Shown here in pieces: positions 22,464 through 33,385 of a DNA stretch of 64,000 nucleotides. Origin of the DNA: Catenaria anguillulae PL171 (taxonomy: Eukaryota > Blastocladiomycota > Blastocladiomycetes > Blastocladiales > Catenariaceae). A program made the position numbers and the translations under genes. The stretch is taken from the NCBI GenBank assembly GCA_002102555.1, contig MCFL01000007.1, positions 124,001 through 188,000 on the forward strand. The letters run 5' to 3'. Position 1 is the first letter of the stretch. Each line of letters starts with the position of its first letter. The notes beneath the pieces are model-generated. The model was given only the letters and a program-made list of their open reading frames with translations. It was not told where the DNA came from and did not search any database.

Positions 22464-24854
22464 ATGGACCCTCTGGCCTTTCTATTTGGCAACATTGTGA
22501 CGACTCCCGTTAACGACCAAAAGCAAAAGCAAAAGCAAAAGCAATCTGCAAGCACTTTGAATTCCAGTTCCACCTCATCTCTGTTTCCTCCCGACTTGGA
22601 CCTCAACCTCGACGCCCTCCTCGAGTCGACTGCCGCCGCCACTGCCGTCTCGCCCTGGACGACTCCTCCTCACTATCCGCCTACTCACCAACCTTCGGTC
22701 AGCAACAACAGCAACAGCAAGTGGCTGTGCCTCGCTTCTTCAAATCGCACCACCAGCATCATGGCCAACAAACAACAGCAGGACCAGCACCAGGACCAGG
22801 ACCAGCCGGAGCTCGACCCGATCCTCACAGCCTTTCTCAACGACTCTGCCCTCGCCCAGCTGCCCTCCATCTCGGCATCCTCCTCTGCCACCAATAACCT
22901 GGACCTCAGCCTCAACCTCGACCTCGACCTTGGCTTGGGCCTGGACTTGGACCTGGACGCCATCGATGCCTCGGCCTCGGCTGCATCCGCCGCCGACACG
23001 GCAAACACCATCAACATCAATGGCCTCTTCCCGCCGTCGCCCCCACACTCTGTCCTCAGTGGATCCCTCTCGCCGCAGCGCACTGCCGACCTCGACACTC
23101 CGTCGCCCCTCTCCCATCCTGCCGTCCCGCCAACATCCTCGCCGCCACCTCTCACTGGCGGTGCTGTCGCACCATCCCTCCCGCTTTCCTTCCCGACTAC
23201 GGGCTTTTCGTGGCCTCCCTTCTCAACCTCGCCCTTTGCCAACCCTGCAGCCAATGGGACGACCGATCCAAACGCGGCAGCGGCAGCGGCAGCCGCTGCG
23301 GCCGCAGCCATGTCCATGATGTTCCCACCCACCTCGGTCTTCCCGCCCGCCTGGATGCCGCCACCCGCTGGCACAACTCCATTGACTCCACCCGCAGGCA
23401 CCGACTTTTCGTCTTTCCCGACCTTGTTCCCGTCGTTTTGGCCACCAACCACCTCTGCGACACCCACACAACCGCTTGCTTTGCCCGCCACCCCGGCGTC
23501 CATTGCCCCTGCATCTTCGTCATCCTCCTCGCTACCATCTCCAGCCACCTCTTCGGTCGCTTCGCGGTCCGTGTCTCCTCCCACATCCATGTCCTCGCCC
23601 ACGCCAACCAGCTCGGCCAAGCAACCCTCGGCACCGCGTCCCAAGTCTGCAACAACCAAAACAGCACCCAGTCACAAGCGCACCTCGTCACAAGCAGGCA
23701 ACACGTCATCTCCCTCGCCCACGCCTGCCGCCTCATCGTCGGATCTCGATCCAATGGATATTGTCACGGATGACTTGACGCCCGCCGCACGCGAAGCGCA
23801 AGCGCTGCTGACGTCGCGCCCGAAACGCCGCCGGCGGTCGGCCGGCCAATCCGGATCTGGATCCGGATCCACGCACCTGGATGATGATGGGCACTCGGAC
23901 AATGCGCTCTTGGCCGGCACACTGTTGCCCAAACCCGCGGATGGGGATTCAACGGTGGCCGACTCGACCACGTCGATGGCGTCTGCGTCCACCCTGACGC
24001 CTGAGGAAAAGAAGCGCATTCGTATGATGAAGAATCGGCTGGCCGCGTCGGAATCGCGCAAGCGCCACCGCGAGCATCTCGACACGCTCGAGTCAACGAC
24101 CCATCAGCTCGTGGCGGAAAACGCCCGCTTGGTTGCTGCCTTGCGCGAGTCACAAGCGCAATGCGCGCAACTTGCCGGGCAAGTGGCAAAGTTGACGGCG
24201 ACGCTCGAGCTGGCACAGCAGGATTCAAAAGTCAAGAGCTTTGGCGCCGTGTTTGCCTTGGCCATGGTCGGCGTGGCGTGGCTCGTGCCCGTCATGTGGA
24301 CGAGCCCGGTCCCGCCGGGCGTTGGGCTGGTTGTGCGGCCGGGCGCCCGGGAGCCGGCACAGGCCAACAGCAAGTGGGGCGCACCCGTGGGCGGTGTGAA
24401 ATGGAACGGCGCGGCCGCGGGTGGCCAAGTGTTGCGCACGCTTGGCGGGCAATGGCACATGGCTGATCCGGGTTCGGAAATGGTACCTGCAACAAAGCAT
24501 GCGGGCACGTTGGCGGGGAGGGTGCGCGCGGCAGCCAGAGCCGTGCAGTGGTCCATCACGGGTAAGCGCACGCACGAGGTGCCGAGGTTACCTGAGGCCC
24601 CGTCGTCGTCGGCCGCGTCCAGTACGCCCGCCACCGCCAATGTCGAGGCAACCAAAGTGGTCCAGCAGGGTGTGCGCGTGCAAGCTGGTCCGTGGGCGAG
24701 TGGCGCCGTGGCGTTGCTTGATGCGACCGCCGCTGGGCACCAGGATGGCGTTAGACCGCTTGTTGTTGCAAATGGGTTTGTGGACGAGGATGACGATGTG
24801 GCCGTCGTGCCTGGGTTTCAGACGCTGGTCAATGACCAGGGATCCGATCAGTAG
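22464..24854 (+). CDS. Membrane-tethered bZIP transcription factor (ATF6/CREB3-like layout)
   Basis: An intronless frame of 796 residues from ATG 22464 (MDPLAFLFGN). The first 450 residues are low complexity: KQ repeats, an acidic Asp-Leu stretch, Pro/Ser-rich activation-like sequence and an 11-Ala run. A bZIP domain sits at about residues 512-590: basic region KKRIRMMKNRLAASESRKR and a leucine zipper with LDTLESTTHQL and LVAALRES. Directly after it, residues about 593-612 form a hydrophobic helix (FGAVFALAMVGVAWLVPVMW), followed by 185 residues that would be lumenal. That bZIP-then-TM order is that of ER-bound factors released by S1P/S2P cleavage; an RTLG site about 50 residues past the helix fits the RxLx S1P rule. 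Regulation by proteolysis is inference. Confidence 0.82.
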   Translation: MDPLAFLFGNIVTTPVNDQKQKQKQKQSASTLNSSSTSSLFPPDLDLNLDALLESTAAATAVSPWTTPPHYPPTHQPSVSNNSNSKWLCLASSNRTTSIMANKQQQDQHQDQDQPELDPILTAFLNDSALAQLPSISASSSATNNLDLSLNLDLDLGLGLDLDLDAIDASASAASAADTANTININGLFPPSPPHSVLSGSLSPQRTADLDTPSPLSHPAVPPTSSPPPLTGGAVAPSLPLSFPTTGFSWPPFSTSPFANPAANGTTDPNAAAAAAAAAAAAMSMMFPPTSVFPPAWMPPPAGTTPLTPPAGTDFSSFPTLFPSFWPPTTSATPTQPLALPATPASIAPASSSSSSLPSPATSSVASRSVSPPTSMSSPTPTSSAKQPSAPRPKSATTKTAPSHKRTSSQAGNTSSPSPTPAASSSDLDPMDIVTDDLTPAAREAQALLTSRPKRRRRSAGQSGSGSGSTHLDDDGHSDNALLAGTLLPKPADGDSTVADSTTSMASASTLTPEEKKRIRMMKNRLAASESRKRHREHLDTLESTTHQLVAENARLVAALRESQAQCAQLAGQVAKLTATLELAQQDSKVKSFGAVFALAMVGVAWLVPVMWTSPVPPGVGLVVRPGAREPAQANSKWGAPVGGVKWNGAAAGGQVLRTLGGQWHMADPGSEMVPATKHAGTLAGRVRAAARAVQWSITGKRTHEVPRLPEAPSSSAASSTPATANVEATKVVQQGVRVQAGPWASGAVALLDATAAGHQDGVRPLVVANGFVDEDDDVAVVPGFQTLVNDQGSDQ

Positions 24855-25204
24855 GGAACTTGTTTGATTGTCATTTGTACACTTTTTCTTTTGTCTTTTT
24901 CTCTCCCATTTTCCGTTGTCTTCTTTTCACTTGCACATTCATCTTGAGTCGGCCACGCGCCGCTTCCACGCTCCTTGCCGTTTCCTCGTTCCCTTTCTCA
25001 CGCTCTTGTCACCTCCTATTTCGTGGCATTCGCCTTCTTGCTCGGTGTCCTTCCCCATGTGCAGTCCTTTGTGTGTGACAGTGTGTTTTTCCATTCATTC
25101 TGCGTTCGTCTCTTGTGGTCATTGCAGCTTTCTATTATCATTCCAGTAATATTACATGGTCTATCGAGGTGAGTTGAACCTTCGCTGCGCACGCTGATGT
25201 TGGT
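24855..25204. other. 3' flank of the bZIP gene
   Basis: Strongly T/C-rich pyrimidine sequence from 24870 to 25145, typical of untranslated or terminator sequence. No gene seen. Confidence 0.4.
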
Positions 25205-27058
25205 GTGCTCCCGGGCCGCCTCCATGCCCAATTCATATCGTCAATCGACGAAAAATTCAATGATGAGCCGCAATGCAATTGCGACCTGCTGAATCCAACA
25301 GCAAAAACATTGAGCAATCGCACGCATCCGTCCGGCCCCACAGTGTGCCCGCTGCTTGCCACTGCGATTCCAAAGCCGCCCTCAACACAAGTTAAGTTGG
25401 GGGCTGGCCAAACGAATCCGCCAGCCAATGTACGCCAGCCCTTTCCCGGCTATGAATGCATGTCATCATCGCACCTTGACCTGGATCGGCTCTGGCCAAT
25501 GTCTCGCCACAGTCTCGCGCTGGCCCTCAGTACCCGCACGGACTCGATGCCCGCCGTGATCACGCGCCTTGTCGAACACGAGCCAACTCTCCTCTACGTG
25601 CTTTCTGCCAGACCAACGGCCGGTTTGTTCCATAGTCTCTTCGTCAGGCCATCCTCGACTCGTCCCCTTTGCTCGCCGTCCCTCATTGGCCTCACACATT
25701 CTTCACGTCACGACCAGACCTATCATCCTTCTTCAAGGCCCATATTGTCGGCGATTTCGGCAACAGGGATACGCAAGTTGGTCCGCCTTCGCATTCTCAT
25801 GCTCGTGCATCATACCATGCTCCAACTTACCAAGGGATCCTCAATTCTCTGTACGGGGACATTTTCGCTCACCGTGACGTCGCAACACTCACCAAGCCTG
25901 GCCGCGACAACATTGTCTTCACTCGCGAGGGGCAAGAAGGTGGACGTGATTATTGACGTGGACGAAACGGAGCCGCCAAAGTCACTTGCCGAGATCAAGT
26001 ACCGCAAGGATGCCAACGAATGGCTGGATACGTGCACTTGGATCTCAAGGGCACTGCTGGCGGGCGACGAACGGACCGCTTACCCACATGCGCACCAAAG
26101 GCAAGCGAAACCTGCCCGCCCGCGCGGAGGCCTGGTACCGAAAACACCACGTCGTCGTTGTGCGCAGGTGCTCAGCGGCCCAGCACCGCTTCATTAACGG
26201 ATCTTACACCCTTGATCAAGTGAACATCATGGCCATTCTTTTTCGATTCGCCAGTATCGTACGTACATATTGTTTGTTCTTGCTGTTCTCTTTTATTGAC
26301 ATGTGTGACATGGACAATATCTACAGAGGTCGGGACGCAAGGCAGAGGCCAGAGTTGAGCTCGGAAAAGAGTATGTCAGCTTTTTGTCCCTATTGCTCAC
26401 GTCCGACGGCACACAAAAGGCCACGCACGCCTTGGTCTGCCACGTCCACGTTTGTGCCCGATGTATCGTATCCTGTCAAGGCACTCACCCAGACCTTCTC
26501 CAGGCCCGGCGACTAGCGTTGGCCGGCAGCCTTGTGCGTCAGTGAGCACATTACCTTCGCGGGCGTGGCAACTCGGATTGTCGGGGACCAAGCCCCGCCG
26601 TTGACTCTCTCGCGTGCATGCACAGAGTTGGACGATTGCCCACCCAAACTGGAGGGCGGTTGTTGGGTCGATCGCGGATGCACTCGCCCGAGTATACCCC
26701 TTTCGATCCGGATGAGTGGTACACCTTCACCCATCCGCTGTGGTTCTCGGCTCCTCTCGCCGACAGATCGGAGTACTCCGGTCAGGTTCCTGGGCTTCAC
26801 GCCCGATTCAGGAAACTGGTCGAGACCATTCTGCACGGTGAGGGTGTCAAGAGCGCCATGCTGGGAAGGCATATCCACAAGTACTGGGTCACTGGGCCGC
26901 TGGACTTCACCGACGTCCCGTCCATGGTCAATTTCGCTCATGTCGCATGGCTCACCGCTGCCGTCGAAGTGCACGCTTGCATTGGCTTCTCCGGAAACGT
27001 TGACTTGCGCACTTCGTTGGCGGCGACCCGCTACCAGCAAACGTTCGGAACGCTCTGA
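25205..27058 (+). CDS. Unresolved plus-strand coding region, function unknown
   Basis: Protein-like runs occur in several plus frames: ALSTRTDSMPAVITRLVEHE, HWPHTFFTSRPDLSSFFKAH, GRDNIVFTREGQEGG, then VDVIIDVDETEPPKSLAEIK, and KHHVVVVRRCSAAQHRFING. A final frame (26618-27058) has 147 codons including HSPEYTPFDPDEWYTF and GRHIHKYWVTGPLDF. I recognise no domain. The frames could belong to one multi-exon gene with lost bases or to two genes. Long frames on the opposite strand over 26513-27142 are probably shadows. Low confidence in any single model. Confidence 0.33.
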
Positions 27059-27828
27059 AAGCTTGCTAACTTTAGGTCGGTGCGCGCCGGCTCGTGGGCT
27101 CATTTCGGGGCCGGTCATTTTCCGTGCGCATGTGCAGAGCACGTCGACTTGAGTGAGCGCGAGCTTGGCGTGGACCTTTCGTCGATTGTTGGTGTCGATT
27201 TCGGCGCTGCAGTTGAGGACGAGGAGGGGAATGGGTTCCGATGGTTTCGAGAAGGGGGATCAGCATGGTGTAGACTGGCGTGCGGTAAATGAATGAGCCT
27301 AGCTTTCTTTGTATTTCTTTTCCTTTTTGAGCTTGTTTCTTTGGTGCATGTTCTTGTGATACATAAATCATTTTTGGTTGCCGCATATACCTATATCACT
27401 AGATGTTGCGATATTGCTGGATCTTCCGCCGCGCTGTATGCAGTGATTTGATCACGTTTGACTCCATTCCCCACTCTCTTCTCAAGGGCCATTGCGCCGT
27501 GTTGACCCCATGCTGTCTATGCAACCCCTCTCATGTAATCACAACCACTGTAAGGTCATCAAGCATGGTACCGAGGCAGTATCGGTGTAGTGTAGGATGT
27601 CCAGCACTTCTTGCGGCGGTCGGCCAAACGATCAATGGCGGGCGAGCATGACAGGTGAAAATATGTTCGGCGGACATCCATGAATGGGTTGGATTTGTAT
27701 AGAAAAGATAAACAACGAGGATGAAAAGTGCAAAATTGGGTAACCGATATGAGACTGAAAAGTGGGCAATACGAACAGCACGCAAATCAACAACAACAGC
27801 GACGAGAAAGAACCTTTTCTCAACACAC
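27059..27828. other. Convergent intergenic region
   Basis: 770 bases between the unresolved plus-strand region and the 3' end of the permease gene. AT-rich stretches around 27300-27400 and 27660-27760. No gene seen. Confidence 0.35.
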
Positions 27829-29619
27829 TTACAGGTTCTTGTTCAAATTCCGGTACACAATGAAGTAGTAGGCGGGGAAGCCAAGCACGATGCACACGAG
27901 ACCCACCAAAGCGGGCATCATGGTGTCCTTGTCGGCAAAGAAGGGGAACACGGATGCAAAGATGCCCGTGAGAATGACAATGATTGGGCAAATGATCCAC
28001 ACCTTAAAGAGCCGCTCCTTGTTGGGCTCGCGGAACCGCAGCACAATGAGACCAATGAGCGTGATGGTGTACAGGACCCACACGGGGTAGCCCGTGGCAT
28101 CCACCAGGAAGAAGAAGGTGTTGCTGCCAGGCGGGACAACCGTGAGCACGACAGTCATGATGTAGTGGAACACGAGCGCAGCAAATGGTGTCTTATACTT
28201 GGGGTGCGTTTGGCTCAGACGGTCGGCCATGGGCATGAAGCGGCGCTGGGCTGCGGCTTGGGCAACACGACTGGCGGCAAACGTGATGGCGAGCGTGGCA
28301 CCAAAGGCTGACAAGAGAATGAGCAGAGCCATGACCTTGCGGCCAAAGAACTCGCCGTACAAGCGCGCGGCAAAGTCGGCGGCAAGCACTTCCTTGGTAT
28401 TCTTGATTTCCTCGACCGACAGTGCCATGAGGTACGACAAGTTGGCACCCAAGTACAGAGCGGTAACGACAGTAACGCCGCCGATAATGGCCTTTGGGAT
28501 GTTGCGGACGGGATCTTGCAACTCGCCGCATGACGTGGCAAGCATGGACCAGCCGTCGTAGGCAAAGGCAACCTTGAAGAGCGCCGAGGAGTAGGCGGAT
28601 GGGCTGGTCGAGGTACCGTCAAAGATACCACCGGGGTTGTTGGGCCGCTTGACGTTGGGGAACCCGCCGGCGGCCAGGATCACGCCGGAAACAACGACAA
28701 AAATGACAATCAGGACCTTGACGAAGGTGATGGCAGTCGTAGTCTTGGTGGCGATCCGGTTTGAGAAGGCGCAAATGGCGAAAATGATGGACATGGTCAC
28801 GACGGCAATGCCCTTGGTGATCCACTCTTCGTAGACCTTCATCTCCTTTGAGAGCGGGAATGCATACAAGGCGTAGATACCGACAACAGTGCTGTCAAGC
28901 AGGGAATGGATCACAGGTGGTCAGATTGAGACGACGCGAACAAAGGGACGAGTTTGTTGTCGCGACGCGAAAATAGAGACGACTGAGCGAGACAAGTTTG
29001 GACGTCTCCAAATGCGCTCCGCAGCCGTTTGGCTTGGATGAACGCATCAACAAACACGGCCGAGATGAGTGGGATACGTACGAGAGGGCGGCAGTGTAGC
29101 CGGTGTGGATGAGCAGCACACGGCACCAGCAGTACAAGAACGAGAAGAAGAGCTTGGGTTTCCGGTAAACGTATTCTGAAGACCACAGCGAGGGCGACGG
29201 TCAGCTCACATCAAGCGTAAGGAAAATGGATGGAAGCATACCGAGGTAAGGAGCATCGCCACCACTTTCTGGGATCATGAGGCCCCACTCAGTGCTGAAA
29301 TGAGAGGCAAACACGAAAAACGGAGTGTCAGGAACACGCAAGTCACCGTCCACGGGAAAGACGGGAGCAATACGCACTAAGAGAAACCACCGCAATAGGC
29401 AATGACGCCGCCAAATAACCACATACACATCGCCATCCCCGGGGAACCCACAAGCACGAGAATCTTGCCGCCGTTACTGAAGACGCCGGTGCCGATGATG
29501 CACCCAACGATCAGACTCATGGCGGCCCAGACGCCCATGGTCTTGCCGATTCCCGACTCGACGTCAAAGTCGGACGAGCCAGACGACTTGGAGGAAATCA
29601 CCTTGGAATTTGCTGTCAT
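27829..29619 (-). CDS. APC-superfamily amino-acid permease (LAT/MUP1-like)
   Basis: A twelve-helix secondary transporter for amino acids, probably in the plasma membrane. From ATG 29619, a charged cytosolic N-terminus leads to helix 1 with the APC signature IVGCIIGTGVF. Four exons join cleanly: GGFSY to TEWGLMIPESGGDAPYL (the intron donor is just after TCTTA), then EYVYRKPKLFFSFLYCW, then TVVGIYALYAF. Later helices carry FKVAFAYDGWSMLATSCGEL, NIPKAIIGGVTVVTALYLG and SAFGATLAITFAASRV. IPESGGD and the AFxAYDGW element fit fungal LAT-type permeases such as methionine permeases. The substrate is not shown by sequence. The frame is intact. Confidence 0.88.
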
Positions 29620-30812
29620 GATGCTTGAAGCTGAGGACGAGTGTGCGAAACGGCAAGCAGGTTGAGGGAGGAGGAAAGTCAACTGGATCACGGGGGCCAG
29701 TCGCTTAATAGTTGAGGAAGCTTGCGTATGGGGGGAAAGCTAGGCACATTGGTGGCACCGGGGAGATTGGCGGTCTTTATGGGCGACCAGAAGACGACCA
29801 GAGGAAGCTGTCTGGACAGCAACACAATTTGCAGGATCACACGACCAAAAAGCAGCCAGCATGTGTTTTTTTTCCGCTCCCTCAACTCAAACGCACGCGG
29901 ACAATAAACGACAGCCGCAGGAAAATGCTCACATGCTGCCCTCGTTGCCATAAATGCAATGTTTGTTGAGTCCTGTTATCCCCAAACACTTTGAGCCAAG
30001 CCAGGGTGCATATCAGGCTTGCGGTTAGATCTGGAACGGCGCAGCAACCATGATAAACCGTTGTCGGCGAGCTGGCGCTGCATCACGGAGCCAGTAAACA
30101 GCCAAGCGAGGAGTCATGCAGTTGGCAAGAGACTCATAGATCACGGGCGAGTGTGCCAGGACACCGGTCCACATTTGCCAGGTTGCGGCAGGCCAGCCAA
30201 TTGCGGGGGAGGACAATGCAGGGCCACATGACATGGGACTCTTCAAGCCTTACGAGCAGTATCTGGCTGCGGACAAAAATAGACGACGCGTTCCTGCCGA
30301 TGCGGTTCGAAATTGGGGCACATGACGATTTTTGCTTCTGTTGCGGGTGAGAATGGAGCCAACTGGTGTGAGCGGAGAAGCACAAAGGAATTAATGTTAG
30401 CATGATGAATATTGCAATGAAGCTTGACACAATTTCACTTGAATCAAATACAAGTCTACACTCGAGAGCCGAGGCCACGCGCATTTCGATCGTATTTCCC
30501 GCCGGCCCATGTCACGAGGGATGGGGGTGATCTGAGAAGGGATAGCTGTAGACGCCTATACGGCCAACCTCGGATATTTCGATGCGTAGTCCTTTTCCAT
30601 GAGGGCCGGAGAGGGCGCAACGTCCATACAGATCCTCCTCGTGGCGCTCGTACGTCCGTTGTCAGCGTGACGGTGTCGTTGGAGCCGGACTTCAATTCGG
30701 TGGTTCCATGCAATGTGAAGAAAAGCACACGGAAGTGCAGAGACAGAAACATTTAAGCAAGAAATGAAAATACAATGAGCAAGATGCCTCGATCGATGAC
30801 CATATACCCTAT
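29620..30812. other. Long intergenic region
   Basis: 1.2 kb between the permease start and the 3' end of the SPX-phosphatase gene. It must hold the permease promoter. Several open frames up to 116 codons exist, but none shows family motifs, and both strands look alike. I see no RNA gene or repeat in it. Confidence 0.4.
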
Positions 30813-32914
30813 TCAAGAATCCCGCAAGAGCGCCTCCATGTCGGAATCCGAGTATCCCAGCAAATACAAGACGGCCGCCAAGCTCTTCTGATTGATCCTG
30901 GTCCTTGCCTTTTCCTGGACCTTTGGCTTTGCGTTAAATGCAATGCCCAGCCCAGCGGCCGCCAACATCCACAAGTCGTTTGCGCCGTCGCCCACTGCAA
31001 TCACTTGCTCGGCAGAAATCCCCTCGCCTGGGCAATGACCTCGAGCAACTCTGCCTTGCGCTGGCCCGTCACAATGGGCCCAAACGTCTCGCCCGTCAAC
31101 TGGCCCGTGAGCGGATCGACCTTGAGCTGATTGGCAAACGCATAGTCGAGGCCCAGCTCGGCCTTGACGTAGAGAGCGAGTGGCAAAAAGCCACCGGAAA
31201 TGACGGCCAGCTTGTACCCGAGGCGCTTGAGGCACCGGCATAGTTCCCTTGCCCCCGGCACAAACGTAATGCGCTCTTTGACCTTGCCCAGCACACTGGC
31301 GGGTGTACCCTTGAGCAAGGCCACGCGGCGCCGCAACGACTCGGCAAAGTCAATTTCGCCACGCATGGCGGCCTCGGTGATTTCCGCTACACGATCCACG
31401 ACGCCGGCGTCGCGCGCAATCTCGTCAATCACCTCCTGTTGAATCAAGGTGGAGTCCATGTCAAACACTACGAGGCGCTTGGACCGGCGGTAAACAGACG
31501 CCTCTTGCAGCGACACATCGGTGCCGTAGGGTGCAGACAGGGCAAACAGGTCGGAGCGGAACGCATCCGTGTCTGCGTCACGTGGAACAGACAGCTGGTA
31601 GTCGATGCAGTTGAGCAAGTTGCCCGCCGTGGTCAACCTGCCCATGCGCTCCACCGAGATCTTGAATTGCAACAGCAGGCGCGTGAATGCGCCAAGGAAT
31701 TTGGCTGTGAGTCCGGCTTGGTTGAGCACCGTGGCTGTGTACTTGATGCGATTGTTGTACGGCGCATCTTCGAGGCTTGCAGGCAAAGGCGCATCTGGGT
31801 CGGGCGCATCAAACAGCAACGTTGCGTTCCATTTCTTGGCGGCAGCTGCCAGGTCCGACACGAGCGAGTCGTCGTCGAATTGGTTGGGCAGGTGCACGCG
31901 CACGGCAAATGTGACTTGGTGGTGCAGGCGCGAGAAGGAAAAGTCTTCGAGCGTGAGCCCGTGCGTGCCGAGCACATTGAGCAGGGCCGCTGTGATGTCG
32001 GTTCCGTGTGGGCCAGACAGCGTGATGAGCAGGCGTTGGCCAGGCAGCAGGGCCGTGGGCGGAAACCACGTCGTGGGTGTTTTGCCTTCGCGGAGTAACG
32101 GAAGCGAAACAGACGAGCGGCGCACGGGGTCGTGGCCGTCGCCATTTTGCGATTGCCCGTCGGCAGATTCAGAGGCATAACCGTTTGCGTGGATGGTGTC
32201 GCCGCCTTGGTCATGCGCTCGGGGTACGACATTGGATCCCATGTCGCCCCGGGCGGGACGCAACCGGTTGAGCCATGCCGATGCTTTCGGGGTCACCTCC
32301 TCGACGGACGCCACCACACCAGCTTTGACCAGCTGTGCCTTGACTGCGGCCAGACGGGACGACGTGCGCACAAATCGGTGCGCCTTGGTCACGCCCGCCA
32401 AGTACGCTTCGGAAATGTACCCACCCAGACCCGCAAACTTGTCGTGCTTTTTCAGAATCTTTGTGACGGCCGTCAAGTTGAGCAGCGCAAACAGTTGCAG
32501 CTGCAGCATGGACGTGACGACGGCATCGACGTGGTCCTTGGCCGGCGGCGATGCTGTGGGTGCCGCCTCGCACAATGCCAAGGCCGCGGCACACACGCGA
32601 TCCTCTTCGGTGGCGTAGAATGCCGAGACGCGCACAATGGACTGGTCGAGCAGGGAAAAGAAGTGGGAAGTGTGGTCGGCGAGGGCGCGCAGGCGGGCGG
32701 CGGCAGCGGGGGCAACGAGAGTGTGTGCGTTGGCACTGGGTTGCTCTGCCTGGTCAGCATGGGTCGTGGCAAGGGAGCGCAGCGAGACGGGGGCAATGTG
32801 CAGCTTGATGTAGGTCTTGAGGGCGCCGTAGTCGACAAAGGCGGGGGCCTGCGGGTCGCGGAAGGCGGCCGGGAAGTCGAGCTGGTGGGCCAGGAACGTG
32901 TTGCCAAACTTCAT
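30813..32914 (-). CDS. SPX domain fused to ACT-type phosphoserine phosphatase (SerB/SER2-like)
   Basis: Phosphoserine phosphatase makes the last step of serine synthesis. Residues 1-180 are an SPX domain: start MKFG, basic-surface residues in DYGALKTYIK (Tyr29, Lys33, Lys37), the LLDQSIVRVSAFY helix and the lysine cluster KILKKHDKF (152-160). Known SPX domains bind inositol pyrophosphates with exactly these residues. A linker (about 200-280) follows, then two ACT-like regulatory units (about 288-475: LLITLSGPHGTDITAALL; TVLNQAGLTAKFLGAF). The HAD phosphatase starts at about 478: VVFDMDSTLIQQEVIDEIA (Asp485 nucleophile, Asp487), VISGGF, GQRKAELL and VIAVGDGANDLWML. One base is missing near 31027; after it the normal SerB end (GISAEQVIAVGDGAND) resumes and runs to 30813. 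No intron. Confidence 0.88.
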
Positions 32915-33385
32915 CTTGCCAATACGGTCTTTTCATTTGCAGAAGAGGACAAGTCGAGGCAGCGAGACTGGCGACGGTCGCTTTGACTTGGACGGGGAGG
33001 GCGAGGACACGCGATCACTGGCACGATGGAGCACCTCGGGCCCGGGACATTCCGGTCATATGATAGACGAAAACGAAAACGTGTTTCTGTGTGCTTTCTC
33101 TTTCTATTTATCGCCCTTTGTCCGCCAACGACCGTGGCCGCCTCCGTCGACCAAGTCCAGCCCCGACCGGCGGCCGGATCGCCACATCCTTCCGATGCCT
33201 TGACGTCGCCTGCACGGTTGCCTCAGGGATACGATCCGCTGGCCACAAGCTCTCACATGGCATCCAACAAAGACATTCATCCCAAGCTTCGCCCCGAGGC
33301 ACGCCGCCGCTGGCTCGTTGGGCCATTTGGCCAAAAAAAAGTCCCAATTTGCTCATGTGTTGGGCCATGTGCGAGCAGAGCATGA
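32915..33385. other. Region between the SPX gene and the transposon gene
   Basis: 471 bases. Contains the SPX-phosphatase promoter (divergent side) and a short plus-strand frame near 33260 (MASNKDIHPKLRPEARRRW) that could be a first exon of the transposase gene. Confidence 0.35.

Noticed and set aside
26513-27142. A 209-codon minus-strand frame
   Set aside because: It overlaps two plus-strand frames of similar length in GC-rich sequence, has odd composition and no motif; probably a shadow.
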